Assembly (NCBI RefSeq): GCF_003293695.1
Contig: NZ_CP029556.1
Coordinates: 134,001 to 198,000, forward strand
From: Lysobacter oculi
GTDB lineage: Bacteria > Pseudomonadota > Gammaproteobacteria > Xanthomonadales > Xanthomonadaceae
Direction of reading: 5' to 3'
Length of the DNA stretch: 64,000 bases
Position numbers and translations under genes: made by a program
The notes under the pieces: model-generated
Databases searched by the model: none
What the model was told of the DNA's origin: nothing
The model's input: only the letters and a program-made list of their open reading frames with translations
Shown: positions 49,165 to 58,858 of the stretch, piece after piece
How positions within the stretch are numbered: position 1 is the stretch's first letter
Layout: each line of letters begins with the position of its first letter

Positions 49165-52100
49165 ATGCCGCGATGGCGGCGATCGACGATGGCTATGACG
49201 GCTGACCCGCAACAGGCGATACGACAGGCACGGCGCGCCATCGAAGGCGCGTCGACGCGTGACCGTGGCCGCTTACTGGGCCTGCTGGCGAAGTGGCAGG
49301 CGAAGCCGGGCGATGTCGCGTTGCGCGATGCCTTCGCCCACAAGCTGGAAGCCTCGGTCGCCGCGCGCGAAACCCGCGCCGCGCAACTGCCCGTCGCCAC
49401 GATCAACGCCGAGCTGCCGATTGCCGCGCACGCCGACGAGATCGTCGAACTGATCCGCACGCATCAGGTCGTGGTGATCGCCGGCGAGACCGGCAGCGGC
49501 AAGACCACGCAGTTGCCCAAGCTCTGCCTGCAGGCCGGGCGTGGCGCGGCCGGGATGATCGGCTGCACCCAGCCACGCCGCATCGCCGCGCGGTGGGTGG
49601 CGCGGCGCGTGGCCGAGGAACTGCAGGTGCCGATGGGCGGCGCGGTTGGTTTCCAGGTCCGCTTCAACGACCAGGTCGGCGATGCCACCGCGATCAAGTT
49701 CATGACCGACGGCATCCTGCTGGCCGAGATCCAGACCGACCGCTGGCTGTCGAAGTACGACACGATCATCATCGACGAGGCGCACGAGCGCAGCCTCAAC
49801 ATCGACTTCCTGCTCGGCTACCTCAAGCAGCTGTTGCCGAAGCGCCCGGACCTGAAGCTGGTCGTCACCTCGGCCACCATCGACACCATGCGTTTCGCCG
49901 CGCATTTCGAAGGCGCGCCGGTGGTGGAAGTGGAGGGCCGCACTTTCCCGGTCGAGCATCGTTACCGCCCGCTGGAAGGCGAAGGAGAGGACGATGGCGA
50001 ACGCACCGTGCTCGACGGCATCGTCGCCGCCTGCGACGAAATCACCCGCGAGAATCCGCTGGGCGACACGCTGATCTTCCTGCCGGGCGAGCGCGAGATC
50101 CGCGACGCGCACCTGGCGCTGGAACGGCGCAAATACCGGCATACGGAAGTCGTGCCGCTGTACGCGCGGCTTTCCGCCAAGGACCAGGACAAGGTGTTCC
50201 AGCCCGGCCCGCAGCGGCGCATCGTGCTGGCGACCAATGTGGCCGAGACCTCGCTGACCGTGCCGCGTATCCGCTACGTGGTCGATCCCGGCTTCGCGCG
50301 GGTCAAGCGCTACAGCCCGCGCCAGAAACTGGACCGCCTGCACATCGAGGCGATCTCGCAGGCCAGCGCCAACCAGCGTGCCGGTCGCTGCGGGCGCGTC
50401 GCCGATGGCGTCTGCATCCGGCTGTATTCGGATGCTGATTTCGGTGCGCGCAGTGAATTCACCGACCCCGAGATCCGCCGTTCCGCGCTGGCCGGCGTGA
50501 TTTTGCGGATGTTGAGCATCGGGCTGGGCGACATCGAGACCTTCCCGTTCCTGGAGCCGCCGGACCCGCGCGCGGTGGCCGATGGCTGGCAGCAGCTGGC
50601 CGAGCTCGGTGCGGTGGATGCCCATCGCAAGCTGACCGCCATCGGGCGGCAGATGGCGAGACTGCCGGTGGACGTGAAGCTCTCGCGCATGCTGATTGCC
50701 GCGGATAAACACGGCGTGCTGCACGAGATGCTGGCCATCGCCAGCTTCCTCGGCATCCAGGATCCGCGCGAACGCCCGGCCGATGCACGCGCCGCCGCCG
50801 ATAACGCACACGCCCTGTTCGCCGACGCAAAATCCGAATTCATCGGCATCTGGAAACTGTGGGAAGCCTTCCGCATCGCCCACGAAGACCTGAGCCAGTC
50901 GCAGCTGCGCAAATGGGCGGAGAAGCACTACCTCGGCTTTCTGCGCCTGCGCGAATGGCGCGAGCTGCATCGCCAGCTCAAGCTGCAATGCGAGGAACTG
51001 GGCTGGGCGACGCAGCGCGTGGAGGCGTCATCAGCGCGCACCGACGCGAATGCCGACAAGCGCCAGCGGCCACGCAAGCCGGGGCAGGGTGAAGCGGTGC
51101 GTGTCGTGACGCGTGCGGATGTGCAGCCGGATGCCGCGCAGGCCGCCTCGCACGTTGACTATGCCCGCCTGCATCGCGCGTTGATCGCCGGGCTGCCGAC
51201 GCAGGTCGCGCACCTCGGTGATCGCGGCATCTACGAAGGCCCGCGCGGTCGCCGCTTCCAGCTGTTTCCCGGTTCGGTGCTGGCGAAGAAGCCGCCGCCG
51301 TGGCTGCTCTCCGCGACGCTGCTGGACACCGAAAAAGTCTGGGCGATCACCAATGCGGCGATCGAACCGGACTGGGTGATCGCCGAAGTGCCGCACCTGC
51401 TCGCGCGCCGTCATCACGATCCGCACTGGTCGCGTTCGCAGGGGCGCGTCGTCGGCAGTGAGCAGATCAGCCTGTTCGGGCTGGTGCTGGCGCCGAAGAA
51501 GCCGGTGCATTACGGCGCGCTGTATCCGGAGGAATCGCGTGCGATTTTCGTGCGCGAAGGGCTGGTGCCGGGCGAGGTGAACACCCGCAGCGGCTTCCTC
51601 GCCCGCAACCTGCGCGTGCTCGCCGATGCCAGGGAAGAGGAAGCCAAGCTGCGCCGCGCCGGACTGGTGGTCGACGAGGACTGGCAGGCGCAGTGGTATC
51701 TCGATCGCCTGCCATCGCACATCCACAACGCGCAGGCGCTGGATGCGTGGTGGAAGGGTTTGTCGAAGGACGCGCAGGCCGCGCTCGAATGGACGCGCGA
51801 TGACCTGCTGGTCGTGGACGAAACAGATGCCGCGCGTTTCCCGCCCTATCTGGCGATGGGCGATGTGCGTCTGGCCGTGCGCTACCGCTTCGAGCCCGGT
51901 GCCGCCGATGACGGCATGACGCTCGCCGTGCCGCTGCACCTGCTCGGCGCGTTGGACGCGGCGCGGCTGTCGTGGCTTGCACCCGGCTTCGTGCAGGACA
52001 AGGCGGCGGCGCTGATCAAGTCGCTGCCGAAATCGCTGCGGCGCAACTTCGTTCCGGCGCCGGATTTCGCCCGCGCCTTCGCCGAGGCGCATCGCGAACC

Positions 52101-53223
52101 GGAGCCGGGCGACATGGCCTCCAGCCTCGCGCGTTTCCTCAAGCGCTTGGCGGGCGTGGAAGTGATGGAGGCGGATTTCGACGAAGCCGGCATCGACCCG
52201 CATCTGCGCATGAACCTGCAGCTTCAGGACGAGTCCGGCCAGCACGTGCTGGCGAATTCCCGCGATCTCGCCGACCTGCGTGCGAAGTTCGGCCAGCGTG
52301 CGCAGCGTGCCTTCGCCGCGCGGGCCGCGAAGGATCTGGCGAAGGCCGGGCTCACCGCGTTCCCTGAACCACCGATTCCGTCGCAGGTGATGGGCGATGG
52401 CGGCATCCCGGCGTTCCCCGCGCTGCATGACGATGGCGAGTCGGTGTCGCTGCACGTGCATGCGCAGCGCGCGAATGCCGAACACCACCACCCAGAAGGC
52501 GTGCGCCGTCTGCTGCGCATCGCGCTGGCCGACAAGCTCAAGCAGGCACGCCGGCAGCTGCCGATCCCGCCCAAGACCGGCCTGCTGTATGCCGCCATCG
52601 ATCACGCGCCGAGCAAGGTCGAGGCGTTGCGCAAGCCGGTCGCGCGCGATGCCGATCAGCTGCGCGAGGATCTGGTCGAAGGCGCCTTCGCCGCGCTCAC
52701 CGCCGAAGGGCTGGGCGATGTGCGGGATGCGGATGCCTTTGCGCAGCAGGCGGACGTCATCGGCAAGACGCTGTTCGGCGAAGCGATGCGCCGGCTGCAG
52801 CAGGCCGAGGCGATCCTCGCCGGTGTCGCCGAAGTGCGCGCCAAGCTGGAATCGAAACTGATGGGCTGGGCCAGCGGCAATCTGGACGACATGCGCGCGC
52901 ATCTGGCCGCGCTCGCCGCGCCCGGTTTCCTGCGCGAGACGCCGGCGCAGGCGCTCGCCGATCTGCCGCGCTACCTCAAGGCGTTGTCGCTGCGTGCCGA
53001 ACGTGCGCAGCGCGACCCGCAGAAAGACCAGACGCGGATGTTGGAGCTGAAACCCTTCGCCGACGCGCTGGCCGATGCCGACCCGCTGCATCCCGAAGCA
53101 CGCGCGTTGCGCTGGGAGCTGGAAGAGCTGCGCGTGGCGACCTTCGCGCAGGAACTCGGCGCGAAGGGCGGCGTCTCGGCAAAGAAACTGGCCGCGCGCA
53201 TCGCGCGGCTCGCGAACGGGTGA
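49165..53223 (+). CDS. hrpA: ATP-dependent RNA helicase HrpA
   Basis: A 1352-residue DEAH-box helicase (E. coli HrpA about 1300). Walker A GETGSGKTTQ lies at about residues 107-116 (K113) and DEAH at 204-207; VTSATIDTMRF, TNVAETSLTVP and QRAGRCGRVADGVC complete the helicase core. Helicase-associated and OB-type domains follow, then the long HrpA C-terminal region. HrpA resolves stalled ribosomes in E. coli. AAGGTGA before 49165 favours that start; ATGs at 49189 and 49195 are alternatives. Confidence 0.95.
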   Translation: MPRWRRSTMAMTADPQQAIRQARRAIEGASTRDRGRLLGLLAKWQAKPGDVALRDAFAHKLEASVAARETRAAQLPVATINAELPIAAHADEIVELIRTHQVVVIAGETGSGKTTQLPKLCLQAGRGAAGMIGCTQPRRIAARWVARRVAEELQVPMGGAVGFQVRFNDQVGDATAIKFMTDGILLAEIQTDRWLSKYDTIIIDEAHERSLNIDFLLGYLKQLLPKRPDLKLVVTSATIDTMRFAAHFEGAPVVEVEGRTFPVEHRYRPLEGEGEDDGERTVLDGIVAACDEITRENPLGDTLIFLPGEREIRDAHLALERRKYRHTEVVPLYARLSAKDQDKVFQPGPQRRIVLATNVAETSLTVPRIRYVVDPGFARVKRYSPRQKLDRLHIEAISQASANQRAGRCGRVADGVCIRLYSDADFGARSEFTDPEIRRSALAGVILRMLSIGLGDIETFPFLEPPDPRAVADGWQQLAELGAVDAHRKLTAIGRQMARLPVDVKLSRMLIAADKHGVLHEMLAIASFLGIQDPRERPADARAAADNAHALFADAKSEFIGIWKLWEAFRIAHEDLSQSQLRKWAEKHYLGFLRLREWRELHRQLKLQCEELGWATQRVEASSARTDANADKRQRPRKPGQGEAVRVVTRADVQPDAAQAASHVDYARLHRALIAGLPTQVAHLGDRGIYEGPRGRRFQLFPGSVLAKKPPPWLLSATLLDTEKVWAITNAAIEPDWVIAEVPHLLARRHHDPHWSRSQGRVVGSEQISLFGLVLAPKKPVHYGALYPEESRAIFVREGLVPGEVNTRSGFLARNLRVLADAREEEAKLRRAGLVVDEDWQAQWYLDRLPSHIHNAQALDAWWKGLSKDAQAALEWTRDDLLVVDETDAARFPPYLAMGDVRLAVRYRFEPGAADDGMTLAVPLHLLGALDAARLSWLAPGFVQDKAAALIKSLPKSLRRNFVPAPDFARAFAEAHREPEPGDMASSLARFLKRLAGVEVMEADFDEAGIDPHLRMNLQLQDESGQHVLANSRDLADLRAKFGQRAQRAFAARAAKDLAKAGLTAFPEPPIPSQVMGDGGIPAFPALHDDGESVSLHVHAQRANAEHHHPEGVRRLLRIALADKLKQARRQLPIPPKTGLLYAAIDHAPSKVEALRKPVARDADQLREDLVEGAFAALTAEGLGDVRDADAFAQQADVIGKTLFGEAMRRLQQAEAILAGVAEVRAKLESKLMGWASGNLDDMRAHLAALAAPGFLRETPAQALADLPRYLKALSLRAERAQRDPQKDQTRMLELKPFADALADADPLHPEARALRWELEELRVATFAQELGAKGGVSAKKLAARIARLANG

Positions 53224-53229
53224 TGCCGC

Positions 53230-53727
53230 TTACTTGATGCGCTTGACCTTGGCCTGCACGCCACTGCCTTCCACGCGCATCCACCACGCACCGAGCGCGC
53301 CCGGGCGGATCGTCACCGGCAGGTTGGTGCCGCGCACGCCGTAGAGCGTGGTCGCGTCGGTCTGCTGCCAGACTTCGCCGTTTTCAAGCGTGTACTGGCG
53401 CTTGGCATCGAAGCCCTTGAACTCGCCGACAAGACGGCTCGTGATCGGCTGGCCATCGCCGAAATCGAAGAAACCCTTGTGCTTCTTCACCACTTCCTGC
53501 CGGCCTTCCTCGCGCGCCTGTTCGATCGCCGCCTTGTCGGGCGCATTGCGCGACAGCCACGCGTTGAGGCGGGCCAGTTCCTCTGCCGACAGCTTGTCGA
53601 GGCCGGCGGCCTTGAATTCGTCGGCGGTCATCTGCCGCTCGATGGGCGCGGCCTCCCGCGACTGAGCGAACGCGGTGAACGAGGCAAGCGTCAGGACGAT
53701 GGCGATGAACGGGCGGATCGCGCGCAT
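53230..53727 (-). CDS. Secreted protein of unknown function
   Basis: A 165-residue protein with a signal peptide (MRAIRPFIAIVLTLASFTAFA-Q). The mature part has a charged helical half (LSAEELARLNAWLSRNAPDK...EEGRQEVVKKHKGF) and a beta-like half (LVGEFKGFDAKRQYTLENGEVWQQ) resembling the small SH3-like or beta-strand repeats of Lysobacteraceae periplasmic proteins. I recognise no family. The long upstream frame is antisense to relA. It converges on hrpA (6 bases between stops). Confidence 0.78.
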   Translation of the reverse strand: MRAIRPFIAIVLTLASFTAFAQSREAAPIERQMTADEFKAAGLDKLSAEELARLNAWLSRNAPDKAAIEQAREEGRQEVVKKHKGFFDFGDGQPITSRLVGEFKGFDAKRQYTLENGEVWQQTDATTLYGVRGTNLPVTIRPGALGAWWMRVEGSGVQAKVKRIK

Positions 53728-53772
53728 GGGGCTTCCAATCGCTGGGGTTGCCGGTAGTGTAGCCATACCGTA

Positions 53773-55926
53773 TTGCTGAATGCGTCCCCCGGAATCGATG
53801 CCGCCGTGGCCCCCACCACGCCCCTGAACGTGTTGTTCGCGCTGCCCACCGCCGATGCGCTGGGCGCCGACATGCGTGCGTGGCTGGCGACGGCGCTGCC
53901 GCAGGGCATCAGCGATCAGGCGGCCTTGCCGTTGCCGGCCATCTTCGAGTTGCTGGCCGGCCTCAATGCCGATGCCGACATGCTGGCCGCCGCCGTCCTC
54001 GACGCCGCCCGCAGCAGCGGCATCGACATGCGCGGCATCGACATGCCCGCGCGTCTGCGCCAGTTGCTCGATGGGCTGGAAGCGGAATCGCAGGTGCGCG
54101 CGCTGCATGCCGAGCAGGGGCAGGGCGGCGATCCTGAAGGCCTGCGCCGCCTGCTGCTGGCGATGAGCCAGGACCTGCGCGTGGTGCCGATCCTGCTGGC
54201 GCGCCATCTGGTGCGGCTGCGCGGTGCATCGGTGGAAGAGGGTGAAGACGCGCGCACGCTGGCGCGGCTGACCCGCGACATCCACGCGCCACTCGCGAAC
54301 CGGCTCGGCATCTGGCAATTGAAGTGGGAGCTGGAAGATCTCAGCTTCCGCGTGCTCGAACCCGAGCAGTACCGCCGCCTCGCGCGCCTGATGGACGACA
54401 CCCGGCGCGGGCGCGAAAGCTATATCGAAGTGGTGAAGTCGGCGCTCGGTGAAGCGCTGGCCACGCACGGCATCGACGCCGAAGTCGCCGGGCGTTCCAA
54501 ACACCTCTACAGCGTGTGGCGGAAGATGCAGAAGAAGCATCTCGCCTTCGAAGGCCTGCACGATCTGCGCGCCGTGCGCGTGCTGGTCGACACCACGCCG
54601 GAGTGCTACGCGGTGCTCGGCCTGGTGCATGCGTTGTGGATGCCGGTGCCGGGCGAGTTCGATGACTACATCGCGCGACCCAAGGCCAATGATTACCGCT
54701 CGCTGCACACCTGCGTGTCCGGCCCCGAAGGCAAGGTGGTCGAGGTGCAGATCCGCACCCGCGAGATGCATCGCCATGCCGAACTGGGCGTGGCCGCGCA
54801 CTGGCGCTACAAGGAAGGCGGTGCCGGCGATGTGGCGCTGGAACGCAAGGTGGCGTGGATGCGCCGGCTGCTCGATGCCGCGCGCGACGAGAGCGATGCC
54901 GAACTGCGCGCCGACCTTGACCAGGAACTGGTGGAGGAACGCGTCTATGCGCTGACGCCGAAGGGCGAGGTCATCGACCTGCCGGCCGGCGCGACGCCGC
55001 TGGATTTTGCCTACCGCGTGCATACCGACATCGGCCATCGCTGCCGGGGCGCGAAGGTGGATGGGCGCATCGTGCCGCTCGATTACAAGCTGGCCACCGG
55101 CGAGCGCGTCGAAGTGATGGTCGGCAAGACCGGCGAACCGCGCCGCGACTGGCTGCTGCCGGGCAACCGTTTCCTTGCCAGCCCGCGTTCGCGCGAGAAG
55201 GTGCGGGCGTGGTTCCGCCGGCTCGATCGTGACCGCAACCAGCAGGCCGGCCGCGAAATGCTGGAACGCGAACTGAAGCGCATGGGCCTGTCCGATGCCG
55301 ACCTCGCCCCGGCGCTGGCGCGTTTCCACCTCGACAGCGTGGACGAACTGCAGGTGCAGGTGGCGCTCGGCGAGATCGGCCCGAGCCAGGTGGTGCGCGC
55401 ACTCAACGACGCGCGGCGTCCGCCCGAGCCGGTGACCGAAGAGATGCCGGTCGCCGCATCGCGGCCTGCGCAGTCGGCGCCGGCGGGCGTGTCGGTGGGT
55501 GGCGTCGACAACCTGCTGGTCAACGTGGCGCGCTGCTGCCAGCCGCTGCCGGGCGAGCCGGTGGTGGGCTATCTCACCCGCAGCCGCGGCCTGTCGCTGC
55601 ATCGCGCCAACTGCGCCGCGCTCAAGCGCATGTCGGCACGCGAACCCGAGCGCCTGATGCCGGTGGACTGGGGCGATGCCGCGCCGCGACAGGGCGTGGA
55701 CATCGTGGTGGACGGCATCGACCGCAAGGGCTGGCTGCGCGATGTCAGCAACCTGATCGCGCAGGAAGGCGTGATGGTGCGGGCGATCCGTGGCGATGGC
55801 GCCTCGCGCGACGGACGGCAGCGCCTGCTGATCGGCGTGGAGGTGCGCGATATCGGCCAGCTCTCGCAACTGCTCGGCAAGCTGTCCGCGCTGCCCGGCG
55901 TGCTGGATGCGCGGCGTGGCGGCTGA
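53773..55926 (+). CDS. relA: GTP pyrophosphokinase RelA
   Basis: A 717-residue stringent-response (p)ppGpp synthetase. The N-terminal region has AAVLDAARSSG where bifunctional enzymes keep the HD hydrolase motif, so hydrolase activity should be lost as in RelA. The synthetase domain has RSKHLYSVWRKMQKK, EFDDYIARPKANDYRSLHT and RTREMHRHAELGVAAHW; TGS (YALTPKGEVIDLPAGATPLDFAY), a Cys/His region (VARCCQPLPGEPVVG) and an ACT domain follow. The start is uncertain: TTG 53773 or GTG 53806. Confidence 0.94.
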   Translation: MLNASPGIDAAVAPTTPLNVLFALPTADALGADMRAWLATALPQGISDQAALPLPAIFELLAGLNADADMLAAAVLDAARSSGIDMRGIDMPARLRQLLDGLEAESQVRALHAEQGQGGDPEGLRRLLLAMSQDLRVVPILLARHLVRLRGASVEEGEDARTLARLTRDIHAPLANRLGIWQLKWELEDLSFRVLEPEQYRRLARLMDDTRRGRESYIEVVKSALGEALATHGIDAEVAGRSKHLYSVWRKMQKKHLAFEGLHDLRAVRVLVDTTPECYAVLGLVHALWMPVPGEFDDYIARPKANDYRSLHTCVSGPEGKVVEVQIRTREMHRHAELGVAAHWRYKEGGAGDVALERKVAWMRRLLDAARDESDAELRADLDQELVEERVYALTPKGEVIDLPAGATPLDFAYRVHTDIGHRCRGAKVDGRIVPLDYKLATGERVEVMVGKTGEPRRDWLLPGNRFLASPRSREKVRAWFRRLDRDRNQQAGREMLERELKRMGLSDADLAPALARFHLDSVDELQVQVALGEIGPSQVVRALNDARRPPEPVTEEMPVAASRPAQSAPAGVSVGGVDNLLVNVARCCQPLPGEPVVGYLTRSRGLSLHRANCAALKRMSAREPERLMPVDWGDAAPRQGVDIVVDGIDRKGWLRDVSNLIAQEGVMVRAIRGDGASRDGRQRLLIGVEVRDIGQLSQLLGKLSALPGVLDARRGG

Positions 55927-56005
55927 GCCGGCCATGCCCGGCGCGGCGATAGACTGCGCCGGTTCTTCCTCGCCTTCTCCCGCCTTGATCGACTCCGTTT
56001 CCCCG

Positions 56006-56848
56006 ATGCGCGTGCTGCTGACCGGCGCCACCAGCCAGGTCGGCGTTGCCTTGCGCGCGCTGCTGCATGAACAGGGGCATGAAGTCGTCGCGTTGAGCCG
56101 CAATGCCGTGGCGGATGACGCGTCGGTGCGTTGGCAGCAGGCCGATCTGGGCGATGGCTGGCCGGCGATCGGGCGCTTCGATGCGGTGATCAGCTTCGGG
56201 CCCATGCAGGCGCTGGCCGATGCGCTGGCCGCGCTGGATGACGCCCCGTGCCGCCGGCTGGTCGCGACCAGTTCGATGAGCGCGGTGAGCAAGCGCGACT
56301 CGTCCGTCGCCGAAGACCGCGCACTGTCCGCTTCACTGCGCGAGGCCGAGGCGGCACTTGTCACGCAATGCGAGCGGCTCGGCATCGGCTGGACCGTGTT
56401 GCGCCCGACGATGATCTACGGCCTCGGCATCGACCGGAACATCAGCCCGGTGGCGCGGCGCGCGGCGCGCACGCGGGTGTTTCCGTATCCGCGCGGCCGC
56501 GGCATGCGCCAGCCGGTGCATGCGGAGGATGTCGCGCTCGCGGCATGGCGCGCGCTTCACCGGGATGCCGCCATCGGAAGGATCATCGAGATCGGCGGCG
56601 GCGAGCGCCTGCGCATCGATGCCATGTTTCGCCGCGTGCGCGCCGGCCTGCCCGCGTGGACCCTGCCGTTGCCGGTGCCGCGCGTCGCCCTGGCCTTGGC
56701 GGCTGTCTTGCGGCCGGGACTGCGCGGTTTCGTCTCGCGCATCGACCAGGACCTGCTGGCCGACAACACGCGGCTGGAAAAAATCCTGGGCGTGAAGCCG
56801 CGCGGCTTTTCACCCGGCCCGGCACAGTGGCGGGAGGCGGCGAAGTGA
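56006..56848 (+). CDS. NAD(P)-dependent epimerase/dehydratase-like SDR
   Basis: A 280-residue Rossmann protein with TGATSQVG as the dinucleotide loop and LRPTMIYGLG and QPVHAEDVALA typical of extended SDR sugar epimerases. A canonical YxxxK is not evident, so it may be an atypical SDR. It lies directly before two glycosyltransferase genes, suggesting a surface-polysaccharide sugar step. Start at MRVLLTGATS; the longer upstream frame overlaps relA. Confidence 0.82.
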   Translation: MRVLLTGATSQVGVALRALLHEQGHEVVALSRNAVADDASVRWQQADLGDGWPAIGRFDAVISFGPMQALADALAALDDAPCRRLVATSSMSAVSKRDSSVAEDRALSASLREAEAALVTQCERLGIGWTVLRPTMIYGLGIDRNISPVARRAARTRVFPYPRGRGMRQPVHAEDVALAAWRALHRDAAIGRIIEIGGGERLRIDAMFRRVRAGLPAWTLPLPVPRVALALAAVLRPGLRGFVSRIDQDLLADNTRLEKILGVKPRGFSPGPAQWREAAK

Positions 56849-57834
56849 GCGCTTCCGTGTCCGCCATGCCGCGCAGCGCGGTGGTGCTGTGCAGCTACAA
56901 CGGCGAACGCTTCCTGCCCGCGCAGTTCGACAGCCTGCGGGCGCAGACACGCCAGCCGGATGTCTATGTGCTGTCCGACGATGTGTCCTCCGATGCGGGT
57001 TGGGACCTGCTGCAGGCATTCGGCCGCGAACGCGCGCAGGCGGGATGCGAGGTCATCCTCCATCGCAATGACGCGAACCTCGGCTACGTGCGCCATTTCG
57101 AGCAGGCCCTGCAGCGGGCCGATGCCGAGGTGCTGTTTCCCTGCGACCAGGACGATGTCTGGCATTCGCGCAAGATCGAACGGATGCTGGCGGAATTCGC
57201 GCGACGCCCCAGCCTGATGGTCCTGCACGGCGATGCGCGGCTGGTGGATGGCGAAGGGCGCGATCTGGGCCGGCGCCTGCTGCAGGTGCTGGAAGTGACG
57301 CCGGCAGAAATGACGGCGATGCATGCGGGGCGCGGCTTCGACGTGCTGCTGCGGCGGAATATCGTGACCGGCGCGGCGATGGCCCTGCGCCGCGAGGTAT
57401 TGCGCGATGCGTTGCCGGTCGCCGACCACTGGGCCCACGACGAATGGCTGGCGCTGATCGGCGCGATGCTGGGCGAAGCCGACACGCTGGAAGAAGCCGT
57501 GATCGATTACCGGCAGCATGGCGGGAACCAGATCGGAGTGCGGGAGAACGTTGGCCTGCAGCAGGTCGGCATCGGCAAGGCGCGCAATGCATTCATGCAG
57601 CGTGCGGCGCTGCGCTTCCAGGGGCTTGCGCGGCACGTGGCATCGACGTATGCGTCGTCGGGTCACACCGATGCGATCGCGGACCGCCTCACCCACGCCC
57701 AAGCCCGCGCCCATCTCGCCGCCTCATTCCCCGCCCGCATACCGCAAGTGCTCCGCGAATGGCGCAGCGGGCGTTACGCGCGTTTCGGTTCGGGCTGGCG
57801 TTCGGTGATGACCGACCTGCTGAGAATCGACTGA
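56845..57834 (+). CDS. GT2 glycosyltransferase, rhamnosyltransferase-like
   Basis: A 329-residue family 2 glycosyltransferase: VVLCSYNGERFLPAQFDSL at the N-terminus, YVLSDDVSSDAGWDLL, and the metal-binding DxD in FPCDQDDVWHSRKIERML. It resembles rhamnosyltransferases of O-antigen loci. The GTG start overlaps the epimerase stop (GTGA); ATG 56866 is an alternative. The stop shares a base with the next ATG (TGATG). Confidence 0.86.
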   Translation: MSASVSAMPRSAVVLCSYNGERFLPAQFDSLRAQTRQPDVYVLSDDVSSDAGWDLLQAFGRERAQAGCEVILHRNDANLGYVRHFEQALQRADAEVLFPCDQDDVWHSRKIERMLAEFARRPSLMVLHGDARLVDGEGRDLGRRLLQVLEVTPAEMTAMHAGRGFDVLLRRNIVTGAAMALRREVLRDALPVADHWAHDEWLALIGAMLGEADTLEEAVIDYRQHGGNQIGVRENVGLQQVGIGKARNAFMQRAALRFQGLARHVASTYASSGHTDAIADRLTHAQARAHLAASFPARIPQVLREWRSGRYARFGSGWRSVMTDLLRID

Positions 57835-58773
57835 TGCAGCCCGCAGCCATTCCATCGATACCCATGTCGTCGGTGACCGCCATCATCGTCACCTTCCAGC
57901 CGGACCTGTCCGCGCTGCATGCGCAACTGGCGCGGCTGCGCCCGCAGGTGGCGCAGGCCGTCATCGTCGACAACGCCTCCGGCACCGAAGTGGCCGCCGA
58001 CCTGCAGGCGCTTGGACACACGTTCAAGGCGCGCTTGCTGCGCAATCGAAACAACCTCGGCATCGCCGCCGCGCTCAACCAGGGCATCGCGGTCGCACGC
58101 ACCCTGGGCGCGACGCACGTCTTGCTGATGGACCAGGACAGCCTGCCCGCGGCGGACATGGTCGAAAAACTTTCGCTGGCGCTCGCGCGACTTCAATCAC
58201 AGGAAACCGTCGCGGCGGTGGGCCCGGTCGCCGAGGACCTGCGCACCGGCGAGGCCGCGCCCTTCGTGCGGGTGGGCTTTCCGCTCAACCGCAAGATCCC
58301 TGCGGTGCCCGGCGAATGCGTGTACTGCGACTTCCTGATCACCTCGGGCAGCCTGGTGCCGCTGGTCGCGTTGGATGCCATCGGCGGGATGGACGAAGCG
58401 CTGTTCATCGACAACGTGGACATGGAATGGTCGTTCGTTCCGTGCGCGGCGTGCGGGATACGCGCTGCATGGCGTTGGCGATGCCCGCATGGGCCACCGC
58501 ATCGGCGACGGCATCCGCCGGATGGCGCTCGGCGCCAGCTTCGTGCATTCGCCGCTGCGGCTCTACTACATGATGCGCAACCGCGTGCTGCTGTACCGGC
58601 GCAGCGCGACGCCGTTTGTCTGGATCGTGCAGGACATCCCCCGCGCGCTGCTCAAGCTGCTGCGTTTCTCGCTGCTGGTGCCGCCGCGCGGCCGCAATGC
58701 AGGCGCGATGCTGGCAGGGCTGCGTGACGGAATCCTAGGCAGAACGGGACCCAAACCGCACGCCGGCCGCTGA
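57834..58773 (+). pseudogene. GT2 rhamnosyltransferase-like gene, frame-shifted
   Basis: A second GT2 gene of about 311 codons. The first part is intact: VTAIIVTFQPDLSAL, IVDNASGTEVAADLQ, LLMDQDSLPAADMVEK and IDNVDMEWSF. At 58433-58440 the unit GTTC is present twice in tandem; removing one copy restores FRARRAGYALHGVG and the family C-terminus through RLYYMMRNRVLLYRRS. As written, translation leaves frame at about residue 201 and ends at 58727. A 4-base duplication is unlike a homopolymer read error, so this may be real. Confidence 0.8.
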
Positions 58774-58858
58774 ACTTCCGGCACGCGGGCGGCCCCGGCA
58801 TCTGGGCTAGACTGCGGCCTCCGCCCCATTTCGCGCGCCGCGCATCGCCCCTTCCCGC

